Positions 18,331 to 28,205 of a DNA stretch of 64,000 bases are shown piece after piece (within the stretch, counting starts at the first letter, position 1; each line of letters begins with the position of its first letter). This DNA is from Endozoicomonas sp. Mp262 (lineage in GTDB: Bacteria > Pseudomonadota > Gammaproteobacteria > Pseudomonadales > Endozoicomonadaceae): assembly GCF_025643335.1 (NCBI RefSeq), contig NZ_CP092489.1, positions 3,048,501 through 3,112,500 on the forward strand. Reading direction: 5' to 3'. Both the position numbers and the translations under genes were made by a program. The notes beneath the pieces are model-generated. The model ran no database searches. It was not told the DNA's origin and worked only from the letters and a program-made list of their open reading frames with translations.

Positions 18331-18379
18331 AAGGAAAACATTTTGCACCATGAAAAACGGAGGAGCAAAATGTTTTTCC
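18331..18379. terminator. inverted repeat between phosphoesterase and ankyrin genes
   Basis: GGAAAACATTTTGC (18331-18344) pairs with GCAAAATGTTTTTCC (18365-18379) across a 20-base loop, between convergent genes. Just upstream, at 18311-18322, the sequence CAACAGCCCCTA again matches the MITE end. Confidence 0.6.
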
Positions 18380-18399
18380 CAACAGAGTGGGAGAAGGCT

Positions 18400-19992
18400 T
18401 TATGAGTTATCCTGTGAGACGTTCTCCAGTAACTTTGCGGAATCAGCAGTGCTACAACCGGTAAAGCTGATATCCTGTAGCGTTACTGGTGCGGCGGGAG
18501 AAAAACCTTCTTTTCCTGTATCAAGCAAAATAGTTTCATCATCCACAGGTGCAAGTTGCTCGGGAAGGCTTTTTATTTTTTCCCATGTTTTTCTTTGGTC
18601 TGTGGGTACTTCAAGAGCTGTGTCGAGGGTTCGTATAATCTTGTCATAGTTTTTCTTCTGTGTGCTATCTGATAGTGCCTCTTTTTTCTCTGTGGCCATG
18701 CCTTTTAATGTTTTAATCTGTTCAAGGGTTAAAGGTGTTTTTTTGACCAGTGCGGCAAAGGTATTGGCATGACCCCTGTGACAAGCCCAGTGGAGAGCGT
18801 GCGCAGGTTTTTCTTTGGTATCTGTGTCCCTCGGCATGTTTTCATCAGGGTGTAGCGGGTCTGCCCCTGCTTCCAAATGAAGTGTTACCTGTTTTATGTC
18901 TGGTTCAGAGCCTTCTTTTTTGCACAGTTCACACAGCTGGTTAGAGCAGTTTTCCATACTGTCCTTCATCTGTTCCAGGGTTTTATGAATGGCAGCCTGC
19001 CCTTCTATTAAAAGGCTATGGTCAAGTGGTTTAATGGTATGTAATAACGTCTTTATTGTTGCCAGGCTTGGGTAGTTACCTTTTTCTTCTGCTGCTTTTA
19101 GCATGATTTTAAAGCTCTTTACATCACCCATACGGCATATTTGTAATAGCGGGGCATTACCCCCATCTGCGGAATCAGAGTGAACAAGCATAAAGGGATC
19201 AGCCCCTTTTTCGAGATGTTTTTTTATGGCTTTGTGGTGTGGCCCAGGGTTACTTTGTAGAGTCTCCAATAATTTTTTGGTTTCTTCCTCTGCCTTATTG
19301 TAACGCCATGCCTGGATTCCCATTCTTAGCCCCTGAATGTCAAGCCAGAGTGATTTAAGCTTGCTAATGTACTGACCTTCTTCGGCTCTATTGTTTTTTA
19401 TTGCCAGTGCTATTTTATTGTAATCTTTCATTAGGCGTTTAAGCTGAAGCAGTGCTTTGGCTTCAGGGTTGGCAATTAAATAGTATGCAGACCGGCATAA
19501 TCCAAGCAGTGCTCCAACCCCGGCACCGGCAATACCGCCAATACCCGCAAACATCAGGCCGGGGCCAATAAGTCCTGCAATGAATCCTCCCGGGCCAATG
19601 GTGGCACCAGCACCCAGGCCTCCAACAACACCCAGTGCCAGGCCAGTACCACCACCAATAGCCGCTCCTGTTAAGGCACCCCACTTGGCATGATGTTTGA
19701 CATTGGCCTTTATTTCGCTGGCTCCTTCCTTGAGTCGCTCCCAGGCGGAACCTTCGCTGGAGAAAATAGTATCAATATTGACCGCCTCTGCCTTTCTCTC
19801 ATCAAGGGATGCATCGAATAGAGGGTCTTTATCCGTAAGCAATCTGGCAGCATCTGCCAAAATAGCACCAAGAGGGTCGTGTTTGCGTAACCGACGTGAT
19901 CGCCAGCGGTGAGAAATAGCCTGTCCAATCTTTGATTGTGTGACTCGATGAAAAAAGTGACGCTGGGAGGGCGATGTGCCAAGAGTAGGCAA
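18400..19992 (-). CDS. ankyrin-repeat protein with central glycine-zipper membrane region
   Basis: No signal peptide is seen. Residues 1-115 are basic and mostly helical. Residues about 116-165 form a long Gly/Ala-rich hydrophobic stretch (GAAIGGGTGLALGVVGGLGA onward) typical of glycine zippers that insert in membranes. The C-terminal half contains ankyrin-type repeats, e.g. KAIKKHLEKGADPFMLVHSD, LLQICRMGDVKSFKIML and ALHWACHRGHANTFAALVK. Total length is 530 residues. The combination of membrane-inserting segment and ankyrin repeats resembles effectors of intracellular bacteria; that role is inferred. Start at 19992 has AGGAGG upstream. Confidence 0.8.
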   Translation of the reverse strand: MPTLGTSPSQRHFFHRVTQSKIGQAISHRWRSRRLRKHDPLGAILADAARLLTDKDPLFDASLDERKAEAVNIDTIFSSEGSAWERLKEGASEIKANVKHHAKWGALTGAAIGGGTGLALGVVGGLGAGATIGPGGFIAGLIGPGLMFAGIGGIAGAGVGALLGLCRSAYYLIANPEAKALLQLKRLMKDYNKIALAIKNNRAEEGQYISKLKSLWLDIQGLRMGIQAWRYNKAEEETKKLLETLQSNPGPHHKAIKKHLEKGADPFMLVHSDSADGGNAPLLQICRMGDVKSFKIMLKAAEEKGNYPSLATIKTLLHTIKPLDHSLLIEGQAAIHKTLEQMKDSMENCSNQLCELCKKEGSEPDIKQVTLHLEAGADPLHPDENMPRDTDTKEKPAHALHWACHRGHANTFAALVKKTPLTLEQIKTLKGMATEKKEALSDSTQKKNYDKIIRTLDTALEVPTDQRKTWEKIKSLPEQLAPVDDETILLDTGKEGFSPAAPVTLQDISFTGCSTADSAKLLENVSQDNS

Positions 19993-20140
19993 TTTATACC
20001 TCCTTGTATAATAAAAGCCTGAATTAATTGTTTCTATAGCTGGTTTGGGTAAAATAACGGTTAAACAGACCGTACTCCATCTCAGTTATCAATTTGTACG
20101 TCATCTATTAAATATAAATAACAAATGCCTTAATTGGTAC

Positions 20141-20383
20141 ATGGATTTGATGATTATGCCAGATAGCATTACAGAGGGACTTTATCTTCTTGGGATGGGA
20201 ATGGGTGTTGTCTTTTTATTTTTGACATTGCTGGTTATTTTAACCGGACTGATGTCAAAAATGGTCGGTTATTTCTATCCTGAGCCTGCCGCTAATACCG
20301 GGAAAGTTAATAAGGATGCTGATAATGAAGTCATAGTGGCCATTAGTGCAGCCATTCATCAGCACCGCAAGCTAAAAAAATAA
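20141..20383 (+). CDS. oadG: oxaloacetate decarboxylase gamma chain
   Basis: OadG is the small membrane subunit that assembles the Na+-pumping oxaloacetate decarboxylase. A single hydrophobic segment ([26 protein letters not shown]) is followed by a hydrophilic tail ending in the family-typical [16 protein letters not shown] start at 20141 (80 residues) or possibly 20156; the longer open frame from 20045 would add a non-homologous extension. It is followed 26 bases later by oadA. Confidence 0.88.
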   Translation: MDLMIMPDSITEGLYLLGMGMGVVFLFLTLLVILTGLMSKMVGYFYPEPAANTGKVNKDADNEVIVAISAAIHQHRKLKK

Positions 20384-20409
20384 CAAAAACAAATGGAGCT
20401 ACACGCTAT

Positions 20410-22191
20410 ATGTCAGAGGCAACCCGTCCTTTAGGGATCACTGATGTGGTTTTTCGAGATGCACATCAGTCGCTGTTTGCAACTCGCTTGCGGTTGGAGG
20501 ATATGTTACCTGTCGCAGAACAGCTGGATGATATAGGTTTCTGGTCCCTGGAAACCTGGGGCGGAGCTACCTTTGATGCCTGTATCCGTTTTTTGGGCGA
20601 AGATCCCTGGGAGCGCCTTAGGGAGCTGAAAAAGGTGATGCCGAAAACCCGCCAGCAGATGCTGCTCAGGGGACAAAACCTCCTGGGATACCGGCATTAT
20701 GCGGATGATATGGTGGATAAATTTGTTGAAAGGGCGGTAGCCAATGGCATGGATGTTTTCAGGGTTTTTGATGCCATGAATGATCCACGAAATCTGGATC
20801 GGGCAATGAGGGCGGTTAAAAAACAGGGAGCACACGCTCAGGGAACCCTATCCTATACGACAAGCCCTGTGCACACCCTGGATAGCTGGATAGATTTGGC
20901 CTGTGAAATTGAAAGCCTTGGCGCTGATTCGCTTTGCATTAAAGATATGGCGGGTATTATGACGCCCTATGATGCCTATGAGCTGGTTTCAAAATTAAAG
21001 CAATCTACCAGCCTGGAAATTCAGCTACATTGTCATGCCACTTCTGGCCTTTCATCCATGACAATTCTAAAGGCAGTCGAAGCCGGTGTGGATCGAGTGG
21101 ATACTGCAATCTCATCCATGTCCATGACCTATGGCCATTCCCCGACAGAGTCAATTATCGCCACATTAAAAGGTACAGAAAGGGATACAGGACTGGACTT
21201 AAAGCCTCTCGAGGCTATTGCATCCCATTTTCGCGGTGTTCGAAAAAAATATGCAGGATTTGAAGGGGCCCTTAAGGGGATTGATTCCCGTATATTAACT
21301 GCCCAGGTTCCCGGGGGAATGTTAACTAATCTTGAAAGTCAGTTAAGGGAGCAGGGAGCCAGTGACCGGTTTGATGAGGTGCTTAACGAGATTCCACGGG
21401 TCAGGGAAGACCTTGGGTTTATTCCACTGGTCACCCCCACATCACAGATTGTTGGAACCCAGGCTGTTTTGAATGTATTGACCGGGCAGCGCTATCAGAC
21501 AATATCAAAGGAAACCCGGGGAATATTAAAAGGTGAGTATGGTGCAGCGCCCGCACCTTTCAACCAGGAATTACAGGCACAAGTATTGAATGGTAATAAA
21601 CCGGTTACCTGCCGTCCCGCCGACTTGCTTGATAATGAAATGGATAAGATCACGGCCGAGCTTCAGGGTATTGCTAATGATAAGGGGGTTAGCCTGGCCG
21701 CTGACAGGGAAGATGATGTTTTAACCTATGCCATGTTCCCACAGGTGGGCTTGAAGTTTTTGGAAAATCGCAATAATACCGCTGCCTTTGAGCCTGCACC
21801 TGATATTAAAACAACGGCAGTGACTGCTTCGTCCGGTCATGACTCAGAGTCATCTGAACCGGGTATTTACACGGTGAAAGTTAATGGCAATGCCTATCTG
21901 GTTGAAGTCATGGAAGGGGGGGAGTTAACCCGGGTTGAAAATCAAGTCGTGGCCGCTTCTCCACAGAATGCCTCGGGTGCTGAGGTATTGCCAGCACCTT
22001 TAGCGGGTAATATCTGGAAAATTTTGGTGAAGGCCGGAGATACAGTTAGTGAAGGTGATGTGCTGTTAATTCTGGAGGCCATGAAAATGGAGACAGAGGT
22101 AAAAGCTCCCAGGGCAGGCCAAATTACCAGTGTTAATGTGAAAGAAGGTGCCAGTGTTGCCGTGGGTGATTCTCTACTTTCGCTTTCATAA
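20410..22191 (+). CDS. oadA: oxaloacetate decarboxylase alpha chain (biotin carboxyltransferase)
   Basis: OadA transfers the carboxyl group of oxaloacetate to its own biotin. The carboxyltransferase domain begins [20 protein letters not shown]; the metal-site motif [11 protein letters not shown] is near residue 208. The C-terminal biotinyl domain carries [12 protein letters not shown] with the biotin lysine at about residue 559. A Pro/Ala-poor linker (residues about 470-500) joins the domains. Length 593 is normal. Order oadG-oadA-oadB is the standard operon. Confidence 0.96.
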   Translation: MSEATRPLGITDVVFRDAHQSLFATRLRLEDMLPVAEQLDDIGFWSLETWGGATFDACIRFLGEDPWERLRELKKVMPKTRQQMLLRGQNLLGYRHYADDMVDKFVERAVANGMDVFRVFDAMNDPRNLDRAMRAVKKQGAHAQGTLSYTTSPVHTLDSWIDLACEIESLGADSLCIKDMAGIMTPYDAYELVSKLKQSTSLEIQLHCHATSGLSSMTILKAVEAGVDRVDTAISSMSMTYGHSPTESIIATLKGTERDTGLDLKPLEAIASHFRGVRKKYAGFEGALKGIDSRILTAQVPGGMLTNLESQLREQGASDRFDEVLNEIPRVREDLGFIPLVTPTSQIVGTQAVLNVLTGQRYQTISKETRGILKGEYGAAPAPFNQELQAQVLNGNKPVTCRPADLLDNEMDKITAELQGIANDKGVSLAADREDDVLTYAMFPQVGLKFLENRNNTAAFEPAPDIKTTAVTASSGHDSESSEPGIYTVKVNGNAYLVEVMEGGELTRVENQVVAASPQNASGAEVLPAPLAGNIWKILVKAGDTVSEGDVLLILEAMKMETEVKAPRAGQITSVNVKEGASVAVGDSLLSLS

Positions 22192-22208
22192 ACAGGGAAT
22201 GGGTTGAA

Positions 22209-23513
22209 ATGGAAAAGCTGTTAAATCTTTGGTATGGCTCTGGATTATACAACCTGACCGGTGGTCAGTTAATAATGATTGTGGTTGGGATATTGCTGCT
22301 CTATTTGGCCATTCACAAGAAATTTGAGCCTTTGCTGCTTGTGCCAATAGGGTTTGGGGGGATTCTGGCCAATATTCCCGAGGCAGGCTTGGCTCTCTCT
22401 GCTGTTGAGCAGGCGGTTTATCAGGGTTCTCAGGCTCTTATGCTGGAAATTGGCTCATTGCTTGGTGTTAGCTCTCTGTCGCCCGGGGATTTGTTGACGG
22501 GCTATTCTGAAGCTCCCTTTTCTATACGGGAGGCTGTGGATGGCATCGTTGAGGATTATGGCTTTAGTCATGGAATTCTATATCAGTTCTATAATGTTGC
22601 AATTGCCAGTGGTGTGGCACCTTTATTGATTTTTATGGGAGTGGGGGCAATGACCGATTTTGGCCCTTTACTGGCTAATCCGAAAACCTTATTGTTAGGG
22701 GCGGCGGCACAATTCGGAATTTTTGCTACAGTCTTGGGAGCCTTATTGCTCAATACTTCCGGAGTCATGTCATTCGGCCTTGCTGATGCTGCGGCTGTAG
22801 GAATTATTGGTGGAGCGGATGGTCCTACCGCCATTTATGTTTCCAGTGTTCTGGCACCACATTTACTCGGCGCTATTGCTGTTGCAGCTTATTCCTATAT
22901 GGCGCTGGTACCGCTTATTCAGCCTCCTATTATGCGACTGCTGACTACAGAGGCGGAGCGTCAGATTATCATGAGTCAACTCAGGCCGGTGAGTCGTCTT
23001 GAGAAAATAATTTTCCCGTTGCTGTTATTATTGCTGGTTGCCATGCTGTTACCTGATGCGGTGCCGTTATTAGGTATGTTCTGTTTTGGCAATTTAATGC
23101 GAGAGTGTGGGGTGGTGGATAGATTATCAGACACAGCTCAAAATGCACTGATTAATAGTGTGACTATTTTTTTGGGGTTATCTGTAGGTTCAAAGCTGGT
23201 TGCTGACAAATTTTTGCAAATAGAAACTTTGGGTATTCTTATGTTGGGAGTGGTTGCCTTTTGTATAGGAACGGCTTCAGGCATTCTGATGGCAAAGGGG
23301 ATGAACAAAGTGAGTCGCAGCAAAGTCAATCCTTTAATTGGCTCGGCGGGGGTTTCTGCTGTGCCTATGGCTGCAAGGGTATCTAATAAGGTTGGGCTGG
23401 AAGCAAATCCCCACAACTATCTTTTAATGCATGCAATGGGACCTAATGTGGCCGGGGTTATTGGATCAGCGGTGGCAGCTGGTGTGATGATCAGGTATAT
23501 AACAGCATCATAA
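22209..23513 (+). CDS. oadB: oxaloacetate decarboxylase beta chain (Na+ pump)
   Basis: OadB decarboxylates carboxybiotin and pumps Na+ outward. The 434-residue polytopic protein shows family features: [20 protein letters not shown], the helix-breaking [19 protein letters not shown] with the conserved Asp implicated in Na+ transport, [19 protein letters not shown], and the C-terminal [19 protein letters not shown]. It begins 17 bases after oadA. Together the three subunits make a sodium-motive force from oxaloacetate, useful during anaerobic growth in seawater-like conditions. Confidence 0.96.
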   Translation: MEKLLNLWYGSGLYNLTGGQLIMIVVGILLLYLAIHKKFEPLLLVPIGFGGILANIPEAGLALSAVEQAVYQGSQALMLEIGSLLGVSSLSPGDLLTGYSEAPFSIREAVDGIVEDYGFSHGILYQFYNVAIASGVAPLLIFMGVGAMTDFGPLLANPKTLLLGAAAQFGIFATVLGALLLNTSGVMSFGLADAAAVGIIGGADGPTAIYVSSVLAPHLLGAIAVAAYSYMALVPLIQPPIMRLLTTEAERQIIMSQLRPVSRLEKIIFPLLLLLLVAMLLPDAVPLLGMFCFGNLMRECGVVDRLSDTAQNALINSVTIFLGLSVGSKLVADKFLQIETLGILMLGVVAFCIGTASGILMAKGMNKVSRSKVNPLIGSAGVSAVPMAARVSNKVGLEANPHNYLLMHAMGPNVAGVIGSAVAAGVMIRYITAS

Positions 23514-23535
23514 GCACCAGAGAATAAGGGCTGCT

Positions 23536-24159
23536 ATGGTAGACTTGTCGGTTTTAGTGTTATTTATTCCTACATTTTTTCTGGTATCGGTGACGCCGGG
23601 GATGTGTATGATGCTGGCAATGACAATGGGGATGACAATAGGTATACGTCAAACCCTATGGATGATGCTGGGAGAGCTTACCGGTGTGGCACTAGTGGCT
23701 GTATCTGCGGTGATTGGTATAGCAGCCGTCATGTTGGCTTATCCATCGGTTTTTACAGTATTAAAGTGGCTTGGGGGTTGCTATCTGGTCTTTTTGGGGA
23801 TACAGATGTGGCTATCCAGGGGGCGGATGTCGATTCCTCAGGGTCAGGAAAAAAGTCAGGCCGTTTCAGCTAAGGAATTGGCAGTGCAGGGGTTTGTAAC
23901 CGCTGTCGTTAACCCTAAAGGCTGGGCTTTTTTTATTGCTTTGTTACCTCCGTTTATACGTGCTGACTATGCCCTGGTTCCACAGCTTGTGGTCTTGATT
24001 AGCCTGATACTGCTTTTAGAGTCAATATGTTTGTTGATCTATGCCAGCGGGGGTAAAACCCTGGGATATCTGCTACAAAAAAGTTCCCATGTTCGGGTAA
24101 TGAATCGCGTTGCCGGAAGTTTGATGCTGCTGGTTGGCTTGTGGTTAATACTTGGCTAA
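23536..24159 (+). CDS. LysE/RhtB-family amino-acid exporter
   Basis: The 207-residue membrane protein has about six hydrophobic segments and the LysE signature near the N-terminus (LVSVTPGMCMMLAMTMGMTI, LGELTGVALVAVSA), with KWLGGCYLVFLGIQMWLS and FVTAVVNPKGWAFFIALLPP. Such proteins export amino acids or homoserine lactones by proton antiport. It starts 22 bases after oadB and may be the last gene of the oad operon, though a functional link is not evident. Confidence 0.88.
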   Translation: MVDLSVLVLFIPTFFLVSVTPGMCMMLAMTMGMTIGIRQTLWMMLGELTGVALVAVSAVIGIAAVMLAYPSVFTVLKWLGGCYLVFLGIQMWLSRGRMSIPQGQEKSQAVSAKELAVQGFVTAVVNPKGWAFFIALLPPFIRADYALVPQLVVLISLILLLESICLLIYASGGKTLGYLLQKSSHVRVMNRVAGSLMLLVGLWLILG

Positions 24160-24378
24160 TGCTGTTAGGTAAGAAGGGATATTTCATAATAATTAAATGT
24201 GTTAATAAAGGTTTGTTTACTTTGGATATGGATAAATAAGAACCTTTCGTAAAACAAGTGACGTAAGGTTAATGAAAAATACTTACCTTAATAAGCAAAC
24301 CCGTAGAAACACTTTATGGATATAATGAAAAAATGCTTTTTAAAGCATTGTTATGAAATATCCAGGTGGTATGCACGC

Positions 24379-24747
24379 TTAGTTCAATGTTTCGCTCTGC
24401 ATATTTGACAGATTATAGTGGCGACGTTTTTTATAAGTTACCTTAGGTGTGTGGTGAGGGTTATGATGTGAATGACTACTTTCATCTAACCTGCTGCTAG
24501 TATCAGGGTTTCTTGACTGAGAAGTTCTAAAAATTGACCTTGGCTGATGATCGGTGGCTTCAAATGATTTTTCTGGCTGTTCCCCCAGATTATTTTCCAG
24601 GTTTGGTTGAGCTTCATCCTGCATATTTAACCGCATTCTATAAGGGTGACCATAGCCCCTTCTTCTTCGTGGCTTGCTGGTTTTGGGTTCGGGTGGCTTT
24701 AATCCAGTAAATTCTTCATAAACTGTTGTATATGAGTATTTGCTCAT
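24379..24747 (-). CDS. basic, disordered protein of unknown function
   Basis: The 122-residue product is rich in Arg, His, Ser and Pro, with low-complexity segments (KPPEPKTSKPRRRRGYGHPY near residue 20; SSHSHHNPHHTPK near residue 92). There is no signal peptide, membrane segment or known domain. The cluster PRRRRGY could bind nucleic acid or act as a nuclear-localisation-like signal. It is an orphan gene in an AT-rich stretch; an effector role is only a guess. Confidence 0.5.
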   Translation of the reverse strand: MSKYSYTTVYEEFTGLKPPEPKTSKPRRRRGYGHPYRMRLNMQDEAQPNLENNLGEQPEKSFEATDHQPRSIFRTSQSRNPDTSSRLDESSHSHHNPHHTPKVTYKKRRHYNLSNMQSETLN

Positions 24748-25482
24748 GGGTGCCTCCAGGCTAAATGCATTCCACTATAATGTTGTTGAATTATTACTTT
24801 GATAGTAGACAATAGCATCAGATCCATGAATAGGTAACAGTACCTAAAGAGATTTGAAAGATGCAATTGTTCTATTTGCCAAATTAAACGGTTAATTCGA
24901 TCAACTAATGACCATCGTTGAGGTATAAGCTTTCCTCTTTGTAAGCTACTGGAAAATACTGAGGAATTCTGGGGTAATACTGTCTCCCCTTCTTTTGCTA
25001 TTCTTGTATTTCATGGTTTTTGGTTAGTTACTGCATAGCATAGCAGTATAGATTCTAATTAATATGTATGTTTCATAATATTTTTGAATGTAGGTTGTGT
25101 AGTAATAACTAATTCGTTGTTTATGAAAAATTTGGGGAAAAAACTTATCAAGCGTCTTTTTTTAAGATTTTCTGTCTGACAGTTGACGTGTGTATTTATT
25201 GAATAACAGGGGGAGGATAGATTTTAATACCAAGTTAAGTATTAGCACTAATAGTGGAATAACCGTACATAAGATAATGTTTTTGGTGTACTGGAGCGCG
25301 CTGGGTTCTCTAACAATAGCTGTGTACGAGCAGTAATATCTCGAGTTGATATAGTTCAACAATACTTCAATGACTGCTTTCATGTTTTGACATGAGTCAA
25401 GCAGTTGTGTGCTCGACATCGGCTGAAAAAAGAGTAATTTTCGGCACTCCCAAGGATTTCTCAAAAACGAGGAGCCAATCAA
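24748..25482. other. 735-base non-coding stretch upstream of pflB
   Basis: The stretch is AT-rich and contains no ORF that looks like a gene (a 147-codon minus frame at 25162-25605 runs into pflB and has no coding character). It must hold the pflB promoter region, including the FNR-type palindrome at 25387-25400. A GAGGAG ribosome-binding site lies just before the pflB ATG. Confidence 0.55.
25387..25400 (+). promoter_or_regulatory. FNR/ANR-type operator upstream of pflB
   Basis: TTGACATGAGTCAA is a perfect 5-4-5 palindrome close to the FNR consensus TTGAT-N4-ATCAA. It lies 83 bases before the pflB start codon, a sensible position for anaerobic activation of pyruvate formate-lyase, which FNR activates in E. 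coli. Confidence 0.6.
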
Positions 25483-27765
25483 ATGAGCATTCAAGGTACC
25501 GATCTGCCAGCAGGTTGGGAAGGTTTTAAACTGGGTGACTGGGCAGAAGAAATCAATGTCCGGGACTTTATCCAGAAGAACTACACTCCCTTTGAAGGGG
25601 ACCATTCATTCCTGGCTGGTGCCACTGACGCAACCACAACCCTGTGGGCTGATGTCATGGAGGGCATCAAGGAAGAGAATCGTACCCACGCACCTGTTGA
25701 TTTTGATACAGACCTGCCTTCTACTGTTAATTCCCATGATGCTGGATACATTCGTCAGGATCTGGAGAAAATTGTTGGTCTGCAAACCGATAAGCCCCTG
25801 AAGCGTGCTATTATCGCTAACGGTGGTATCCGTATGGTTGAGACTTCTTGCGAAGTGTATGGCAAGAAGCTTGATCCCCAGGTTAAGAAAATCTTCACTG
25901 AATACCGCAAGACCCACAATGCGGGTGTATTTGATGCCTATACACCTTCCATTCGTGCTTGCCGTAAGTCCGGTGTTATCACTGGTCTGCCTGATGCTTA
26001 TGGCCGTGGTCGTATTATTGGTGACTACCGTCGTGTAGCCCTGTACGGTATTGACCATCTGATCGCTGACAAGAAAAAGCAGCACGCTAGCCTGGACGCG
26101 GTTCTGGAAACCGGTGAAAACCTGGAAGATACCATCAAGCTGCGTGAAGAGATCATGGAGCAGATCCGTGCCCTGATGCAGATGAAAGATATGGCAGGCA
26201 AGTATGGCTGCGATATCAGCAAGCCTGCCACCAATGCACAGGAAGCTGTTCAGTGGACTTACTTCGGTTACCTGGCGGCTGTTAAATCCCAGAATGGCGC
26301 TGCCATGTCTCTGGGTCGTGTAGCCAGCTTCCTGGATATATACATTGAGCGTGACCTGAAAGCCGGTCATATTACAGAAACCGATGCTCAGGAAATGATC
26401 GACCACTTCGTCATGAAGCTGCGTATGGTTCGCTTCCTGCGTACTCCGGAATACGATCAGCTGTTCTCCGGTGATCCAATCTGGGCAACAGAATCCATTG
26501 GTGGTATGGGTCTGGACGGCCGCACACTGGTTACCAAGAACAGCTTCCGTTTCCTGAACACCATGTACACCATGGGTCCATCTCCTGAGCCTAACATCAC
26601 TGTACTGTGGTCTGAGCAACTGCCTCAAGGCTTCAAGGAATACTGTGCCAAGGTTTCCATTGACACCAGCTCCATCCAGTATGAAAACGACGACCTGATG
26701 CGTCCGGATATGAGCAGTGATGACTACGCCATTGCCTGCTGTGTATCGCCAATGGTTGTTGGTAAGCAGATGCAGTTCTTCGGTGCCCGTGCAAACCTGG
26801 CCAAGACCCTGCTGTACGCCATCAATGGTGGTATTGATGAGAAGCTGAAGATTCAGGTTGGTCCTAAAGAAGCGCCAATTACTGATGAAGTGCTGGATTA
26901 CGATACTGTCTACGCGCGTCTGGATAAACTGATGGACTGGCTGGCAACTCAGTATGTCACCGCCCTGAACTGCATCCACTACATGCACGACAAGTACTCC
27001 TATGAAGCGGCTCAGCTGGCTCTGCATGACCGTGATGTATTCCGCACTATGGCTTGTGGTATTGCGGGTCTGTCCGTTGCTGCTGACTCCCTGTCTGCGA
27101 TCAAGTATGCCAAGGTTAAGCCTGTACGTGATGAAGACGGTGTTGCTATCGACTTCGAAATCGAGGGTGATTATCCGAAGTTCGGTAACAACGAAGAGCG
27201 TGTTGATACCATTGCCTGTGAGCTGGTTGAAACCTTCATGAAGAAGGTGGCATCTCACAAGATGTACCGCAATGCCAAGCCAACCCAGTCTATCCTGACC
27301 ATTACCTCTAACGTGGTATACGGTAAGAAGACCGGTACGACTCCAGACGGACGTCGTGCAGGCCAGCCTTTTGGCCCGGGTGCTAACCCAATGCACGGTC
27401 GTGACACCAGTGGTGCGGTTGCATCCCTGAGTTCTGTGGCCAAGCTGCCATTTGCCTATGCAAAAGACGGTATTTCCTACACCTTCTCCATCGTGCCTAA
27501 GGCACTGGGTAAGGATGATGACGGTCGTCGCAAGAACCTGGTAGGCCTGATGGACGGTTACTTCCACCATGAAGTGGATCGTGAAGGTGGCCAGCACCTG
27601 AACGTTAACGTCCTGAACCGTGAAATGCTGGAAGATGCAGTAGAGCATCCAGAGAAGTATCCTTCCCTGACTATCCGGGTATCCGGCTACGCTGTACGTT
27701 TCAACTCTCTGACACCAGAGCAGCAGCGTGACGTTATCACCCGTACCTTTACTTCTGCCCTGTAA
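25483..27765 (+). CDS. pflB: pyruvate formate-lyase (formate C-acetyltransferase)
   Basis: PflB cleaves pyruvate with CoA to acetyl-CoA and formate by a glycyl-radical mechanism, in the cytoplasm and without oxygen. Length is 760 residues, identical to E. coli PflB. The catalytic cysteine pair is at 419-420 ([10 protein letters not shown]) and the radical glycine at 735 ([12 protein letters not shown]). Codon usage is far more biased than in neighbours (CTG, CGT, GGT, AAC preferred), a sign of very high expression. A strong terminator follows. Its activase pflA is downstream, but separated by a terminator and a MITE. Confidence 0.98.
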   Translation: MSIQGTDLPAGWEGFKLGDWAEEINVRDFIQKNYTPFEGDHSFLAGATDATTTLWADVMEGIKEENRTHAPVDFDTDLPSTVNSHDAGYIRQDLEKIVGLQTDKPLKRAIIANGGIRMVETSCEVYGKKLDPQVKKIFTEYRKTHNAGVFDAYTPSIRACRKSGVITGLPDAYGRGRIIGDYRRVALYGIDHLIADKKKQHASLDAVLETGENLEDTIKLREEIMEQIRALMQMKDMAGKYGCDISKPATNAQEAVQWTYFGYLAAVKSQNGAAMSLGRVASFLDIYIERDLKAGHITETDAQEMIDHFVMKLRMVRFLRTPEYDQLFSGDPIWATESIGGMGLDGRTLVTKNSFRFLNTMYTMGPSPEPNITVLWSEQLPQGFKEYCAKVSIDTSSIQYENDDLMRPDMSSDDYAIACCVSPMVVGKQMQFFGARANLAKTLLYAINGGIDEKLKIQVGPKEAPITDEVLDYDTVYARLDKLMDWLATQYVTALNCIHYMHDKYSYEAAQLALHDRDVFRTMACGIAGLSVAADSLSAIKYAKVKPVRDEDGVAIDFEIEGDYPKFGNNEERVDTIACELVETFMKKVASHKMYRNAKPTQSILTITSNVVYGKKTGTTPDGRRAGQPFGPGANPMHGRDTSGAVASLSSVAKLPFAYAKDGISYTFSIVPKALGKDDDGRRKNLVGLMDGYFHHEVDREGGQHLNVNVLNREMLEDAVEHPEKYPSLTIRVSGYAVRFNSLTPEQQRDVITRTFTSAL

Positions 27766-27790
27766 TTGCCTCAGCGTAGACAGTAAATCG

Positions 27791-27816
27791 AGAAGGCCGG
27801 CTTAGCCCGGCCTTCT
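27791..27816 (+). terminator. rho-independent terminator of pflB
   Basis: AGAAGGCCGG (27791-27800), loop CTTAGC, CCGGCCTTCT (27807-27816), then GCTATTTAT. Confidence 0.85.
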
Positions 27817-27861
27817 GCTATTTATAGAAATACCATCAGTGTTATTTCTTTTGGGTTGGAT

Positions 27862-28126
27862 TAGGGGTTGTTGATGTTTGCTCGTGTACTCAGCCAAAAC
27901 CAGCGGTTTCGTGGCTAGACGCAGTAGCGCAGGAACACTTACGTCTTTCAAGCTACTGCAACGACGGCACGGAATCGCTGGTTTTGGCCCTTCGGGTGGC
28001 TCGTAAAGCGGCTTTCCGACTGCGTTGGACTGGCTTGACGTAGAACAACTATGCCTGCACCAGCCCTCCTTGCGGAAAACCGCTTTACGAGCCACTGAGC
28101 TCACGATCAAATGTCAACAGCCCCTA
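27862..28126. mobile_element. MITE-like element, copy 2 (inverted relative to copy 1)
   Basis: A 265-base copy of the element at 12585-12868 in opposite orientation. Ends are TAGGGGTTGTTGATG and the reverse complement of TAGGGGCTGTTGACATTTGA; both are flanked by TA. It contains the same internal paired blocks (CCAAAACCAGCG..., GTGGCTCGTAAAGCGG...). It lies between the pflB terminator and pflA, so pflA transcription must start inside the element, start in the 79 bases behind it, or read through. Confidence 0.8.
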
Positions 28127-28205
28127 AAAGAAATAACTATTGTATGAAATACTGTGGATGCCTCATGAGAGGTGTCCCGCTTTCTTTGTATTCAGGAGAT
28201 GAATC

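Noticed and set aside
25162-25605. 147-codon minus frame upstream of and overlapping pflB
   Set aside because: No ribosome-binding site or recognisable domain, and it overlaps the pflB start and regulatory region.
25606-27648. 680-codon open frame antisense to pflB
   Set aside because: It is a shadow produced by the strong codon bias of pflB; composition (Thr/Val/His/Gln-rich, no domain) is not that of a real protein.
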